The notes below the pieces were generated by a model. It was not told the origin of the DNA. It saw only the letters and a program-made list of their open reading frames with translations, and did no database searches. DNA of 64,000 bases from Aquimonas sp046318115 (GTDB lineage: Bacteria > Pseudomonadota > Gammaproteobacteria > Xanthomonadales > Xanthomonadaceae): positions 1 through 64,000 of the forward strand of contig JBKCVA010000059.1 in NCBI GenBank assembly GCA_046318115.1, in the 5' to 3' direction. Shown in pieces: positions 1 to 8,327 of the stretch (position 1 is the stretch's first letter; every line of letters starts with the position of its first letter). The position numbers were made by a program, and so were the translations under genes.

Positions 1-1958
1 CGTGACCGGAATGCCCACCACCGTCACCGTCTCGGTGTCCGAGCTGGCGCCGCTGGCCAGGAACTGGCTGTCGCCGCCGTAGGTCGCCGTCAGCGTCTTG
101 CTGCCCTGGCTGGCGAAGCTCAGCTCGCAGCTCGTCGCCGGGAGGGTGATCACGCAGCCCGTCGTGTCCGTGCCCGCAATCGTGATCGTGCCGGTCGGCG
201 TGCCCGCCCCCGGCGCCACCGCCGCCACCGAGGCCGACACCGTCACCGTCTGCAGCGCCTGCGGCGAGGCCGGCAGCACGCTGCTGATCGTGGTCGACGT
301 AGCGGCCTTGACGGTGCTGTGCTCGGCGTCGTCGTCCGAGCCGATGAAGTCGTCGTTGTTGAGGAAAAAGGCGAAGTAGGTCTCAGTGCCCACCGGACGG
401 GCCGGAGCGACAAACTCGGCGGTCGCGGTGTTGCCGGGACCCGCCGTAAGGGTGACCTGGCCAAGCACTGTGGCGTCGCGGGTGAACAGCACACGCCCGC
501 GCGGCGGGATTGTCGACGGCGCATCGGTCGTCACGGTCGCGGTGAGGCGCACGCCCTCGCCCGCCACGCTGTTGACCGGGCCCGACAGCGCACGCGTGCT
601 CAGCACCGTTGTGGTGGGCGCCGAACTGACGTTCACACCATCGGCTGCGGTTGGCCCAGCCCCGTTGAAGTCGTCCGTCTCGGCAAAGGACACCTGCAGG
701 GTCTTGGCCAGGGTCGCCTTGGCCACGGCGGCGCGCTTCGGGTCGGGGTCGTTGACCGCCGCCAGCAGCTGCGAGGTGTTGTTGACGCCGGTAAAGACCA
801 GCGTGCATTCGGTGGCCACGTCCCAGTCGATGCTGCAGCCGGTGCCGGCCTCGCTGGTGCTGATGGTGAGATCGGGTGCACCGGTGCCGTCGCCCGTGAC
901 GGGGCCGACCGCGGGCGCCACTGCCGCCAGGCTCACTGTGACCGTGATCGGCTCGCCCGACACGGCGTTGCGGTCGCCGGAGGTGTCGACCACAACACTG
1001 GAGATCGTGACGCCGCCGCGCGCAACCGCGAAGCCGAAGTTGCCGGACACGCTGCTGTCGTCGTTGGTGTCGCCCGCGTAGCTGGCGCTGAGATGGGTGA
1101 TGCCCGCGCCCGCTTTCAACGAGCCCGCGGCCAGCGTGCAGCTGCCGCTGGCGCTGCCCGAGGTCGCGGCACCGAGCGTGGCGACACAGCTCGCGACGAT
1201 GGCGTTGTCGGCGCGGCGCGCACGCACGGTGACCGTGCCCGAAGGATCGAAGCCGGCCACGCCGACGTCGACGGTGACCGCCTGGTTGGTCTGGCTGGAC
1301 GCCCCCACACTGGTGCCGGTGATGCTGGTCGTGGTCGGTGCGCGCAGGGTGGTGAAGCTGACTTCTTCACCGTAGCCCGTGCCCACCGAGTTGGTGGCGA
1401 ACGCGCGCAAGAAGTACGTGGTCGCCGGCAGCAGGCCGGTGAGACTCGAACTGAAGCTGCCTGTACCGCTGCCGCTCGCCACCGACGCTCCGCCCAGGCT
1501 CGGACTTGGAGAGGTGCCGTAGGCAACACCGCGCGCGGTCACCGCCGTCGAGCCGCCGTCGAAGACATTGCCGCCGCTGGACGCCGCGAAGGGGCCGACC
1601 GCGCTGGGCGAGGTGGTCGAGACGAACGGCGCACTGTTGACCGCGGTGGAGGATTCGACCGTGGCGGTCGCGCCCAGCATCGCAAAGGTCACGCCGCCCG
1701 GCAGATCGGTGATGACGATATCGATGCCGTTCAGCAGCTTGGAATTGTCGACCGGCACCGCGAAGCCGAAGACCGCAGGATTGTTGACGTTCTGGTAGCT
1801 GCCATCCCAGCGGTCCATGCCGTCGCGCAGGTAGTACACGCCCGTGCCGGTGAGGCTGCCGAACCAGTCGGGCACGCTGTAGGTGGTGCTCAGCGTGTTG
1901 CTGCCGTCCGAGTATTTCAGGCGAACCTGGAAGCGACCGCTGACGCTGGGGCTGGCGC
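1..1958 (-). CDS. Ig-like repeat surface protein, C-terminal continuation of the frameshifted lectin gene (partial)
   Basis: This minus-strand frame is open from about 1958 to the left window edge, and its stop lies outside. It resumes exactly where the upstream lectin-domain frame breaks off: a coherent beta-sandwich sequence (GRFQVRLKYSDG) runs on in the shifted frame. Visible modules are a FN3-like unit with the phrase LRAFATNSVGTGYG, which matches a unit in the upstream frame (VRAFATNSAGTAYG), followed by several bacterial Ig-like units. One of these has the typical ATYGGDSQFLASGAS ending of Big_3-type domains. There is no start of its own, so it is best read as the distal part of the same exported protein. 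I infer a surface or secreted adhesin. The C-terminal anchor or sorting region is not in the window. Confidence 0.7.
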
Positions 1959-4151
1959 CGCCGAGGTGGCGATGACGTGGAGGAAGTTGTAGTTGCCCGG
2001 CGTCGAGATGGCGAAGGGATAGGTGCCGACTGCGGTGGCCTTCCAAGCGTCATTGCCAGTGCCGTTGAAGGCCGCCAGCTGCATGTCGGGATGCGCTGCG
2101 GTGCTGGCGAAGAAGCCATCGTCCGGCAAGCCCTGGTTGGACGCATTGGAATTGGCCAAGGCCACGCCGCTGCTGACGAAGCAGCGATTGGCCGCGTCGA
2201 AGTTGCAGGCGGATCCCGCGGTGTTGCGGGTGATGCGGGCATTGAAGCTGCCGCTGAAGTCCAGCTGCACGGTGGGCAGGAAGCTGGTACCGGACAGGCT
2301 GGCCGTGTAACTGTTGACCGCCGGCGACGTGATCGGCACCACCAGGCTGCCGCTGTGGCTGCTGGCGTTGGTGGGCGAATACAGCGCGGTCACCGCACAG
2401 GAGGCACCGGCCACCAGCGTCTGGCCCGAGCAGCTGTCGCTGCCCTTGCTGAAGGGCGCGCCATCCACGGTGGCCGTGCCGATACTCACCGGCACACTGC
2501 CGTTGTTGGCGAAACTGAAGCTCTGCGCGGCGCCGCTGCCGTTGGCGGCCGTGGGCGGAAAGGTGTAGGTACCGGGGCTCAGGGTCACATCCGGCAAGGT
2601 GGCGAAGCTGATTTCCGGGCCGTAGGCGGTGCCGGCCGAATTGGTTGCGAAGGCGCGCACGTAGTAGGTCAGCCCTGGCGTCAGGCCGGTCAGGCCCGCG
2701 CTGAAGCTGCCCACGGTGCCGCCCACCGCCACCACGGCGTTCGCGGTCGTTGGGGCAGGAGACGTGCCGTACACCACGCCGCGCTGGCTGATCGCCGCGC
2801 CGCCGTCCGCGGTGACCGTGCCGCCCGAGGTCGCGCTGGTCTGGGTGATGCTGCTGGCCGCGGCGGTCGCGCTGACCGTGGGCGCGCCCGGCGCTCGAAC
2901 CACGGTGAGCGTGTAGGGCTGGGTCGAACCGTTTTCGGCGACGCCGAGCACGGTGATGGTGTTGTTGCCGACGTTGAGGGCGATCTGACCGGAAGCGGTG
3001 CCGCTGGTCACCGCGACGCCGTTGACGCTCACGCTTGCAGCGGCGTTGCTCACTGTGGGCGTCACGGTGATGCTGCTGACCGCGTTCGCGACGTTCACGG
3101 TGTAGCTGAAAACACCGCTGGAGAACGCCGGCGACAAGCTGCCCTGGCTGGTGACCAGGCTGCTCAGCGTCGCATCCGAACTCGCCTGCACGTAGGTGTT
3201 CCCGCCGCTGGTGTCGATCGGCTCATAGCGGTTCTGGAAGTACCAGGTCTGGATGTCGTGGGTTTCCCACGAGCCGCCCGTCGCCGCGGTGAAGCCGACG
3301 AAAGCCTGGTTGGTGCCCAGGATCGACGCAAGGTTGATGCCGCTCTTGTTCAACAACAGGGGCGCGGTCGAGCGGTTGTTCGAGTTCTCCGCCACCCGCA
3401 CCTCCATCGTCTGGGTGGCACCGTTGTAGTCGACCCAGACGTGGTAAGTGCTGCCGTTCGCGAACTCGTTGCCGTAGGCGACGTAGTAGCCCTGCGCTGC
3501 GGTGTAGACGTTGTGGAAGACATCGCCATTGATGTCGATGGCGACATGATTGCCGTCGGCGTCACCGCCGCCGTTCAAGAACGTGTCGAATTCGACGGCA
3601 ATGCTGTTGTTGATGCCGGCATAGCCCAGCCCCCCACCCACCGTAACCGCGCTGTTCGACGAGGTCTGCACCGTGAAGGTCAGCCCATCCGCACCGCTCC
3701 CCCCCGGGTTGAGCATCCGGAAGGTGAAGTAGCTGCTGAAGCTGTAGTCCGCCCCCAACTGCACGCGGCGGTTGTTGAAGGCGCTGCCGGCCTGACTCGG
3801 CGCCGACTCGGTGAGCCTCAACTCGGTGCCGTTGATGTAGGCATTGCCGTTGAAGTTCAGCAGGCTGCCGGCACCGGCGAAGCTCTCGTAGAAGAAGGTC
3901 AGCGGAATCGGGCTGCCCTTGGGCTGCGCCTGCCTGGGCTGCTCGGCAGCCGCCGCGAGCAGCGGCGCCAGAAGCAGCAGCAGCGCCAGCAGACAGCGCC
4001 AGAATCCAAAGCCGGCGATGGCTTCATTCGTCGGAACGGAGGGAGCAGAGAGGCGAGAGCGCGTGGGAAGACCCGTAGCAGTGAGCGGTAGCGCGAGCAG
4101 CGCGCCGCCAGTGCCAGCAAGATCTGTTCCGGGCTTCGGATCCTCGGCCAC
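1917..4151 (-). CDS. Lectin-domain surface adhesin, N-terminal part, frameshifted near 1955
   Basis: The 744-codon frame contains, in order, a hydrophobic signal segment (about residues 48-69), an L-type/legume-lectin-like domain (about 85-330; AVEFDTFLNGGGDADGNHVAID, here split as AVEFDTFLN and DADGNHVAID), a cadherin-like beta-sandwich (335-425), a FN3-like module (425-525) and a choice-of-anchor D type module (527-630). The frame then ends abruptly in a low-complexity tail, and the natural continuation is in another frame, which is consistent with one missing base around 1952-1964. The start is doubtful: the listed start is a GTG at 4151 with a long unusual leader. An ATG at 4027 would give a perfect signal peptide (MKAIAGFGFWRC) if one further base were restored. 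The role is probably carbohydrate binding at the cell surface. It is either a decaying gene or two assembly indels in GC-rich sequence. Confidence 0.7.
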   Translation of the reverse strand: MAEDPKPGTDLAGTGGALLALPLTATGLPTRSRLSAPSVPTNEAIAGFGFWRCLLALLLLLAPLLAAAAEQPRQAQPKGSPIPLTFFYESFAGAGSLLNFNGNAYINGTELRLTESAPSQAGSAFNNRRVQLGADYSFSSYFTFRMLNPGGSGADGLTFTVQTSSNSAVTVGGGLGYAGINNSIAVEFDTFLNGGGDADGNHVAIDINGDVFHNVYTAAQGYYVAYGNEFANGSTYHVWVDYNGATQTMEVRVAENSNNRSTAPLLLNKSGINLASILGTNQAFVGFTAATGGSWETHDIQTWYFQNRYEPIDTSGGNTYVQASSDATLSSLVTSQGSLSPAFSSGVFSYTVNVANAVSSITVTPTVSNAAASVSVNGVAVTSGTASGQIALNVGNNTITVLGVAENGSTQPYTLTVVRAPGAPTVSATAAASSITQTSATSGGTVTADGGAAISQRGVVYGTSPAPTTANAVVAVGGTVGSFSAGLTGLTPGLTYYVRAFATNSAGTAYGPEISFATLPDVTLSPGTYTFPPTAANGSGAAQSFSFANNGSVPVSIGTATVDGAPFSKGSDSCSGQTLVAGASCAVTALYSPTNASSHSGSLVVPITSPAVNSYTASLSGTSFLPTVQLDFSGSFNARITRNTAGSACNFDAANRCFVSSGVALANSNASNQGLPDDGFFASTAAHPDMQLAAFNGTGNDAWKATAVGTYPFAISTPGNYNFLHVIATSAAPAPASAVASRFA

Positions 4152-4441
4152 GCCCGCGAGAATCGCCGGGGGAGCAGCGCTAAGCTTCTGATGCCGCGGG
4201 GCTCCACCGCCCCCACGGCCAGGGCTGTGCGACGCGGTGTCGGGTTCCCGGCGCGGCTGTTGATCGGCGGCGCCAAGAATCGTGTTCGCCGGGGATCGGA
4301 TCGGACGACGTCATCGCCCCGCGCAATCCAGCGAAGCCTTCCGGGCGCCCGCCACGCGAGCACCCACCCACCGGACTCCCGCATCAATGCCGCGCGCGCC
4401 GGCTCAGCCCCCCGGCGCTGCGCGGGCTGAGCTGCGCCGCC
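4028..4441. other. Intergenic stretch without a supported gene
   Basis: This stretch lies between the most plausible start of the lectin gene (4027) and the end of the aminotransferase gene (4442). If the GTG at 4151 is the real start, its right edge begins at 4152. The short reading frames here have no recognisable domain or codon pattern. The only structure I see is the hairpin at 4402-4432. Confidence 0.5.
4402..4432 (-). terminator. Hairpin after the aminotransferase gene
   Basis: A perfect 9-bp inverted repeat (GCTCAGCCC and GGGCTGAGC, 13-nt loop) lies 10 nt beyond the stop codon of the aminotransferase. No U-tract follows on the minus strand, so it is a stabilising or Rho-assisted end rather than a classic intrinsic terminator. 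Confidence 0.45.
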
Positions 4442-5629
4442 TCAGAGCACGGCCTTCAGGCTGGCGGCAAAGTGGCCGAGGTTCGCCGCCGACAGCCCCG
4501 CGATATTCATGCGGCTGCTGCCAACCATATAGATCGCGTGCTCGGTCTTCAGGCGCTCGACCTGTTCGGGCGTGATGCCGAGGAAGCTGAACATGCCGCG
4601 CTGGCGTTCGATGAAGCCGAAGTCGCGTTCGACGCCCGCCTCGCGCAGGGCCTGCACCATCGCGCTGCGGTAGTGGTTGATGCGGCCGCGCATGTCGGCC
4701 AGCTCCTGCAGCCACTGCGCGCGCAGCTCGGCGTCTTCGAGGATCTCGCGCACCAGGATCGCGCCGTGCGCCGGCGGCATCGAATAGACGTTGCGGATCG
4801 CCGACAGCAGCTGCGAGAAAGTCGCCTGGGTCTGCGCGGCGCTGTGGCCGATCACGCTGACCGCGCCGATGCGCTCGCGGTAGAGGCCGAAGTTCTTCGA
4901 GCAGGAGGTGGCCAGCAGCAGCTCGGGCAGGCGCTGCGCCAGCAGGCGCGGGCCGAAGGCATCGGCGTCGAGCTCGGTGCTGAAGCCCTGGTAGGCCATG
5001 TCGACGAAGCACAGGAAGCCCTGCTTTTCGGCCAGCTCGGCCACCGCTTGCCAGTGCTGCGCTTCGAGGTCAACGCCGCTGGGGTTGTGGCAGCAGGCGT
5101 GCAGCAGCACGACGTCGCCTTGCGGAACTTCCGCCAGCGCCGCCAGCATGGCCTCGCCGCGCAGTGACTGCGTCGCCGCGTCGTAGTAGGGGTACTCGCG
5201 CACCTTGAGGCCAGCGGCCTTGAAGACCGACGGGTGATTGCCCCAGGTCGGATCGCTGACCCACACGGTGGCTTCGGGCCGAGCCCGCTTGATCAGCTCG
5301 GCGGCAACGCGCAGGGCGCCCGTACCACCCGGCGTGTGCGCGGTGGCCACGCGGCCCTCGGCCAGCGCCGGCACATCGCCCAGCGCGAGCTTTTCCAGCG
5401 CGGCGTTGAAGCCCGGATCACCGGCCATGCCGATATAGGTCTTGCTGTCCTCGCGCTCGGTGCGACGCACTTCGGCGCGCTTGACGCAGGCCAGCACCGG
5501 CGTGTGCCCGGCTTCGTCCTTGTACACGCCGACACCGAGATCGATCTTGTGCGGCCGCGGGTCGGCGCGGAACGCGGCCATCAGGCCCAGGATGGGATCG
5601 GCGGGGGCGGGCTGCAGCTCGAAGAACAT
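4442..5629 (-). CDS. tyrB: Aromatic amino acid / aspartate aminotransferase (class I)
   Basis: This is a 395-residue PLP enzyme of aminotransferase class I, aspartate/tyrosine branch. It transfers the amino group between aspartate or aromatic amino acids and 2-oxoglutarate in the cytoplasm. The N-terminus (PADPILGL then GVGVYKDE) is typical of AspC/TyrB. The PLP-binding lysine is K245 in SCSKNFGLYRERIG, the cofactor aspartate is in FVDMAYQGF, and the carboxylate-binding arginine is in SSRMNIAGL. The reading frame extends upstream to 5752, but the start at 5629 fits the family length (about 397) and has GGAG 8 nt before the ATG. It stands alone, 253 nt after the double-FHA gene. AspC and TyrB cannot be told apart reliably by eye, so the symbol is tentative. 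Confidence 0.88.
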   Translation of the reverse strand: MFFELQPAPADPILGLMAAFRADPRPHKIDLGVGVYKDEAGHTPVLACVKRAEVRRTEREDSKTYIGMAGDPGFNAALEKLALGDVPALAEGRVATAHTPGGTGALRVAAELIKRARPEATVWVSDPTWGNHPSVFKAAGLKVREYPYYDAATQSLRGEAMLAALAEVPQGDVVLLHACCHNPSGVDLEAQHWQAVAELAEKQGFLCFVDMAYQGFSTELDADAFGPRLLAQRLPELLLATSCSKNFGLYRERIGAVSVIGHSAAQTQATFSQLLSAIRNVYSMPPAHGAILVREILEDAELRAQWLQELADMRGRINHYRSAMVQALREAGVERDFGFIERQRGMFSFLGITPEQVERLKTEHAIYMVGSSRMNIAGLSAANLGHFAASLKAVL

Positions 5630-5793
5630 CGCGAAGGCTCCGGGGAAGTCGAGCCCGGAAGGATAGGCGCTCACTGCCATCACGACCAATGCGGGAGGCG
5701 CATATCGATGCCCAACGCAAACGCACGCGTATGCGAAGCGGTCGCCACGCATCCACTGAACGCGGCCTGGGCCGTGCGCTGTGTACGCGGCGT

Positions 5794-5816
5794 TGGGCCG
5801 CGCTGCGCTTGGCCCA
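5794..5816. repeat. Degenerate palindromic repeat (TGGGCC...GGCCCACCCTA)
   Basis: Arms TGGGCC and GGCCCA, 11 nt apart, are followed by CCCTA. The element shares the TAGGGTGGG arm end of the palindromic family found elsewhere in the window. It lies between the double-FHA gene and the aminotransferase gene. Confidence 0.5.
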
Positions 5817-5882
5817 CCCTACAGAGGCCGAGTTGGGGCCAGACGCTGGGCGCCCAGCTGTGGGAGCCGAGGCCTTACAGCC

Positions 5883-6953
5883 TCAGCCGCGCCCGAACAG
5901 GCGCTGCAGCGCAGCACGCAGGCGCGACCACAGGCCTGGCTTGGCGCCGGCTTCCGCGGCACGCGTCGTTGCGCCCGCGTCGCCCGCATCGAAGGCCAGC
6001 TCGACATTGCCGAGGCGGATCTTGTCGGTGGTCTTGAGATAGGCGCTCAGGACCTTGCGGCCGTTGACGAAGGTGCCGTTCACCGACATCAGGTTGACCA
6101 CCTTCCAGCGCCCGTCCTCGCAGACCATCTGCGCGTGGCGGCCGGACACGCTCTCGTCGACGATACGGATGTCCGAGGCAGCCTCGCGGCCGATCTCCCA
6201 CTTGCTCTTGCCTCCACTGGTGATCAGGTCGAACACCTGCCCGGCGATCTGCTGGTTCAAACCGATCAGGCGTGGATGGCGGTTGCGGCTGTGTGCGCGC
6301 GCCGCCTCGATCAGCCCTTCGGTGTCGCCCGACTTCTGGCTGATCTGGCGCAGCAGGATCGGCAGCGCCTGGGTATGCGACGAGGCTTCAAGATGGTCCG
6401 ACTCGGCCCAGCTCAGCGGCAAGCCCTCAATGGGCGCAGCGGGCGCAGCAGCGCGCGGGCGTGCCGGCTCGGGCACGTGCAGGGGCTCGTCACTCACGGA
6501 CGCAGCGCGCCGCTCGGGCCGCGCCGTCAGCTCCGGCAGCGGCGCCACAGGCGCCTGCTGCGGACGCTCGAGCGTGGCCTCCTGCCCGTCCGCCGGCTGC
6601 AGGACGCGCGCGCCAAGCACGGTGCGGTCGCGATCTTCCGGCGCGTGCACTACTGCGGACGCGGCCAGCACCTGATAGGCCACGTCATCGAAGCAGACGA
6701 TATCCGAGGGTTTGAGCCGGGCGGCCGAGGTGACGCGCTCACCATTCACGGTCGTGCCATTGGTCGAACCGAGGTCTTCCACCCAGGGCTGGCCATCGAC
6801 CACGTTGATGCGCGCATGCCGACGCGAGACCACGCCGAGGCGGATCACCAGGTCGCAGTCATCGCCGCGGCCGACCACCATGCCGTGGATGATCGGCGTT
6901 TCCGTGCCGTCGGCTTCGGAACGCAGCTTGTAGCCGCTGCTGTCAGCGCCCAT
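5883..6953 (-). CDS. Protein with two FHA domains
   Basis: This is a 356-residue soluble protein with no signal peptide or membrane segment. FHA domain 1 (about residues 20-97) has the canonical GR (VVGRG), SRRH and TNG motifs. FHA domain 2 (about 250-322) has GRE, SGRH and VNG. They are joined by about 150 residues rich in Ala, Pro and Arg. A basic amphipathic tail (LWSRLRAALQRLF) ends the protein. FHA domains bind phosphothreonine, so the likely role is a cytoplasmic phospho-dependent adaptor. It lies 72 nt beyond the pentaheme cytochrome gene on the same strand and may be the last gene of that operon. It would then be the second FHA protein of the cluster, after the FHA-decaheme cytochrome. 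No kinase or phosphatase gene is visible in the window. Confidence 0.85.
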   Translation of the reverse strand: MGADSSGYKLRSEADGTETPIIHGMVVGRGDDCDLVIRLGVVSRRHARINVVDGQPWVEDLGSTNGTTVNGERVTSAARLKPSDIVCFDDVAYQVLAASAVVHAPEDRDRTVLGARVLQPADGQEATLERPQQAPVAPLPELTARPERRAASVSDEPLHVPEPARPRAAAPAAPIEGLPLSWAESDHLEASSHTQALPILLRQISQKSGDTEGLIEAARAHSRNRHPRLIGLNQQIAGQVFDLITSGGKSKWEIGREAASDIRIVDESVSGRHAQMVCEDGRWKVVNLMSVNGTFVNGRKVLSAYLKTTDKIRLGNVELAFDAGDAGATTRAAEAGAKPGLWSRLRAALQRLFGRG

Positions 6954-7025
6954 GCCCCCTGCCCCAGTGTGAATGGATGGTCCGCATTCTGGATCGCGCG
7001 CGCCCCGAGCGCCAAGCTCGGCGTA

Positions 7026-8327
7026 TCAAGGTTCGGCGATGAGCTGCCGCGCCGAGGTCGCGAAGCGATCAGGACGGAAGCGGTGCTCGTCCTCCAGGCT
7101 GGCGAAGAGCTGGTTCAACTGCGGCTTGAGAAGCTCGCCCTCGCCCAGTTCGATGCACAGGGTCTCGACCGCGAAGTACGCCTGCTCGGCGGCGGCGAAG
7201 TCACGGTAGGCGCCAGCGCCAGCCCGCTGCAGCAGGCGGGCTCGCAGGCGGCGCAGATCGACCTGTTCGAAGCTGCGACCGCGGATCGCCGCGAGCACGT
7301 CACCCATGCGCGTGTCCACGCGCACGGCCGCCGTGCGCAGATCGGCGAGGCTTCGCGCGCTGGCGCGGTGCAGGGCATTGAGCTCGCCGCGCAGCGCCGT
7401 CGCCTGCGTGGGATCGAAGACTTCGAGCGCGGCGATCAACAGCAAGGCACTGCTGTCATTGACCCGCACCGCCCCCTGCCCCAGACCGGCGTGCACGGCG
7501 GTCTGCGCGTTGCGGCGATCATCCATCGGGTGGTGGCAGGCGTGGCAGTCGAACACGGCGAGTTCGGGGAACAGGCCGCCGCGGTGCACGCGCTCGCTGC
7601 GCAGCAGGGCGGTCTGCGCCTTCACCGCATGGGCCAGGCCCTCGATCCACAGGCGGATCGCCGGCTGCGGGCTCTTGCGGCGCTCGTAGTCCTCGTCGAA
7701 ATCGAAATGCGCGGGCTGATTGGCGGTGAACGCCACCAGCTCGAAGGACAGCCGCGGATGCCCCGCTGCCATCATGTCGTGGCCGGCGAACTTCGCGCTG
7801 TTGCCGTAGTGGCAGGACAGGCACAGCTCAGCGCGCTGGCCGACATCGGACAGCGGGTACAGGCCCTTGTCGAGATTGTCGGCGTGGGTGGCCCCGGCCT
7901 CGGCATGCGAAGCCAGCCAAGCCTCGGAGCCACCGTGGCAGGCCTCGCAGCCGACGCCATCGCTCAACTGGAACTTCTCGCCGCGCTGCGCCTCGGGCAC
8001 GTTGTCGGCGTGGCAGTCGAGGCAGACCTGGGCCTCGTGCGCCTCGCCGATGCCCAGCCGCCGCGCGATCGCCTTCGATGCATCGCCGAGCAAGGTCTGA
8101 TAGGCGCGGGCGTGGCGATCCTCGCGCGACCAGATACGGTATTCGTCGAGCCGCACGTTGGCGTTCGACTCGGGCGACACGCGTCCGTGGCAGGCGCTGG
8201 ATGCGCAGGTCGCAGGGCCCATGTGCTGGTGACTGACCGGCTGCTCGGGCGGCTGCGCGTGCGCTGCAGCGCCCAGCAGGAACACCCCCAGTGCCGCGGC
8301 CCTACTCAGGCAGCTGATCGTGGACAT
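7026..8327 (-). CDS. Exported pentaheme c-type cytochrome
   Basis: The protein has 433 residues with a Sec signal peptide (about 1-24, cleavage after AAAHA), so it is periplasmic or further out. There are four CXXCH haem c motifs (CLDCH 102, CEACH 127, CLSCH 169, CHACH 261) and one CX4CH motif (CASSACH, 41-47). The CX4CH spacing is uncommon but known in multihaem cytochromes. Several extra His residues could be distal ligands. The first third looks like the cytochrome c554-type multihaem family; the C-terminal 160 residues are helical without haem motifs. The start overlaps the end of the decaheme-LVIVD gene by 26 nt, so the two are cotranscribed and probably translationally coupled. I infer that it passes electrons to or from the large decaheme partner. 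Confidence 0.85.
   Translation of the reverse strand: MSTISCLSRAAALGVFLLGAAAHAQPPEQPVSHQHMGPATCASSACHGRVSPESNANVRLDEYRIWSREDRHARAYQTLLGDASKAIARRLGIGEAHEAQVCLDCHADNVPEAQRGEKFQLSDGVGCEACHGGSEAWLASHAEAGATHADNLDKGLYPLSDVGQRAELCLSCHYGNSAKFAGHDMMAAGHPRLSFELVAFTANQPAHFDFDEDYERRKSPQPAIRLWIEGLAHAVKAQTALLRSERVHRGGLFPELAVFDCHACHHPMDDRRNAQTAVHAGLGQGAVRVNDSSALLLIAALEVFDPTQATALRGELNALHRASARSLADLRTAAVRVDTRMGDVLAAIRGRSFEQVDLRRLRARLLQRAGAGAYRDFAAAEQAYFAVETLCIELGEGELLKPQLNQLFASLEDEHRFRPDRFATSARQLIAEP

Noticed and set aside
1977..4091. 704-codon plus-strand frame opposite the lectin gene
   Set aside because: It is rich in Arg and Gly without any recognisable domain. The minus strand carries the lectin, FN3-like and Ig-like modules.
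5630..5752. The 41-residue N-terminal extension of the aminotransferase
   Set aside because: The family starts at the ATG at 5629, which has a good SD. The extension has no homology-like content.
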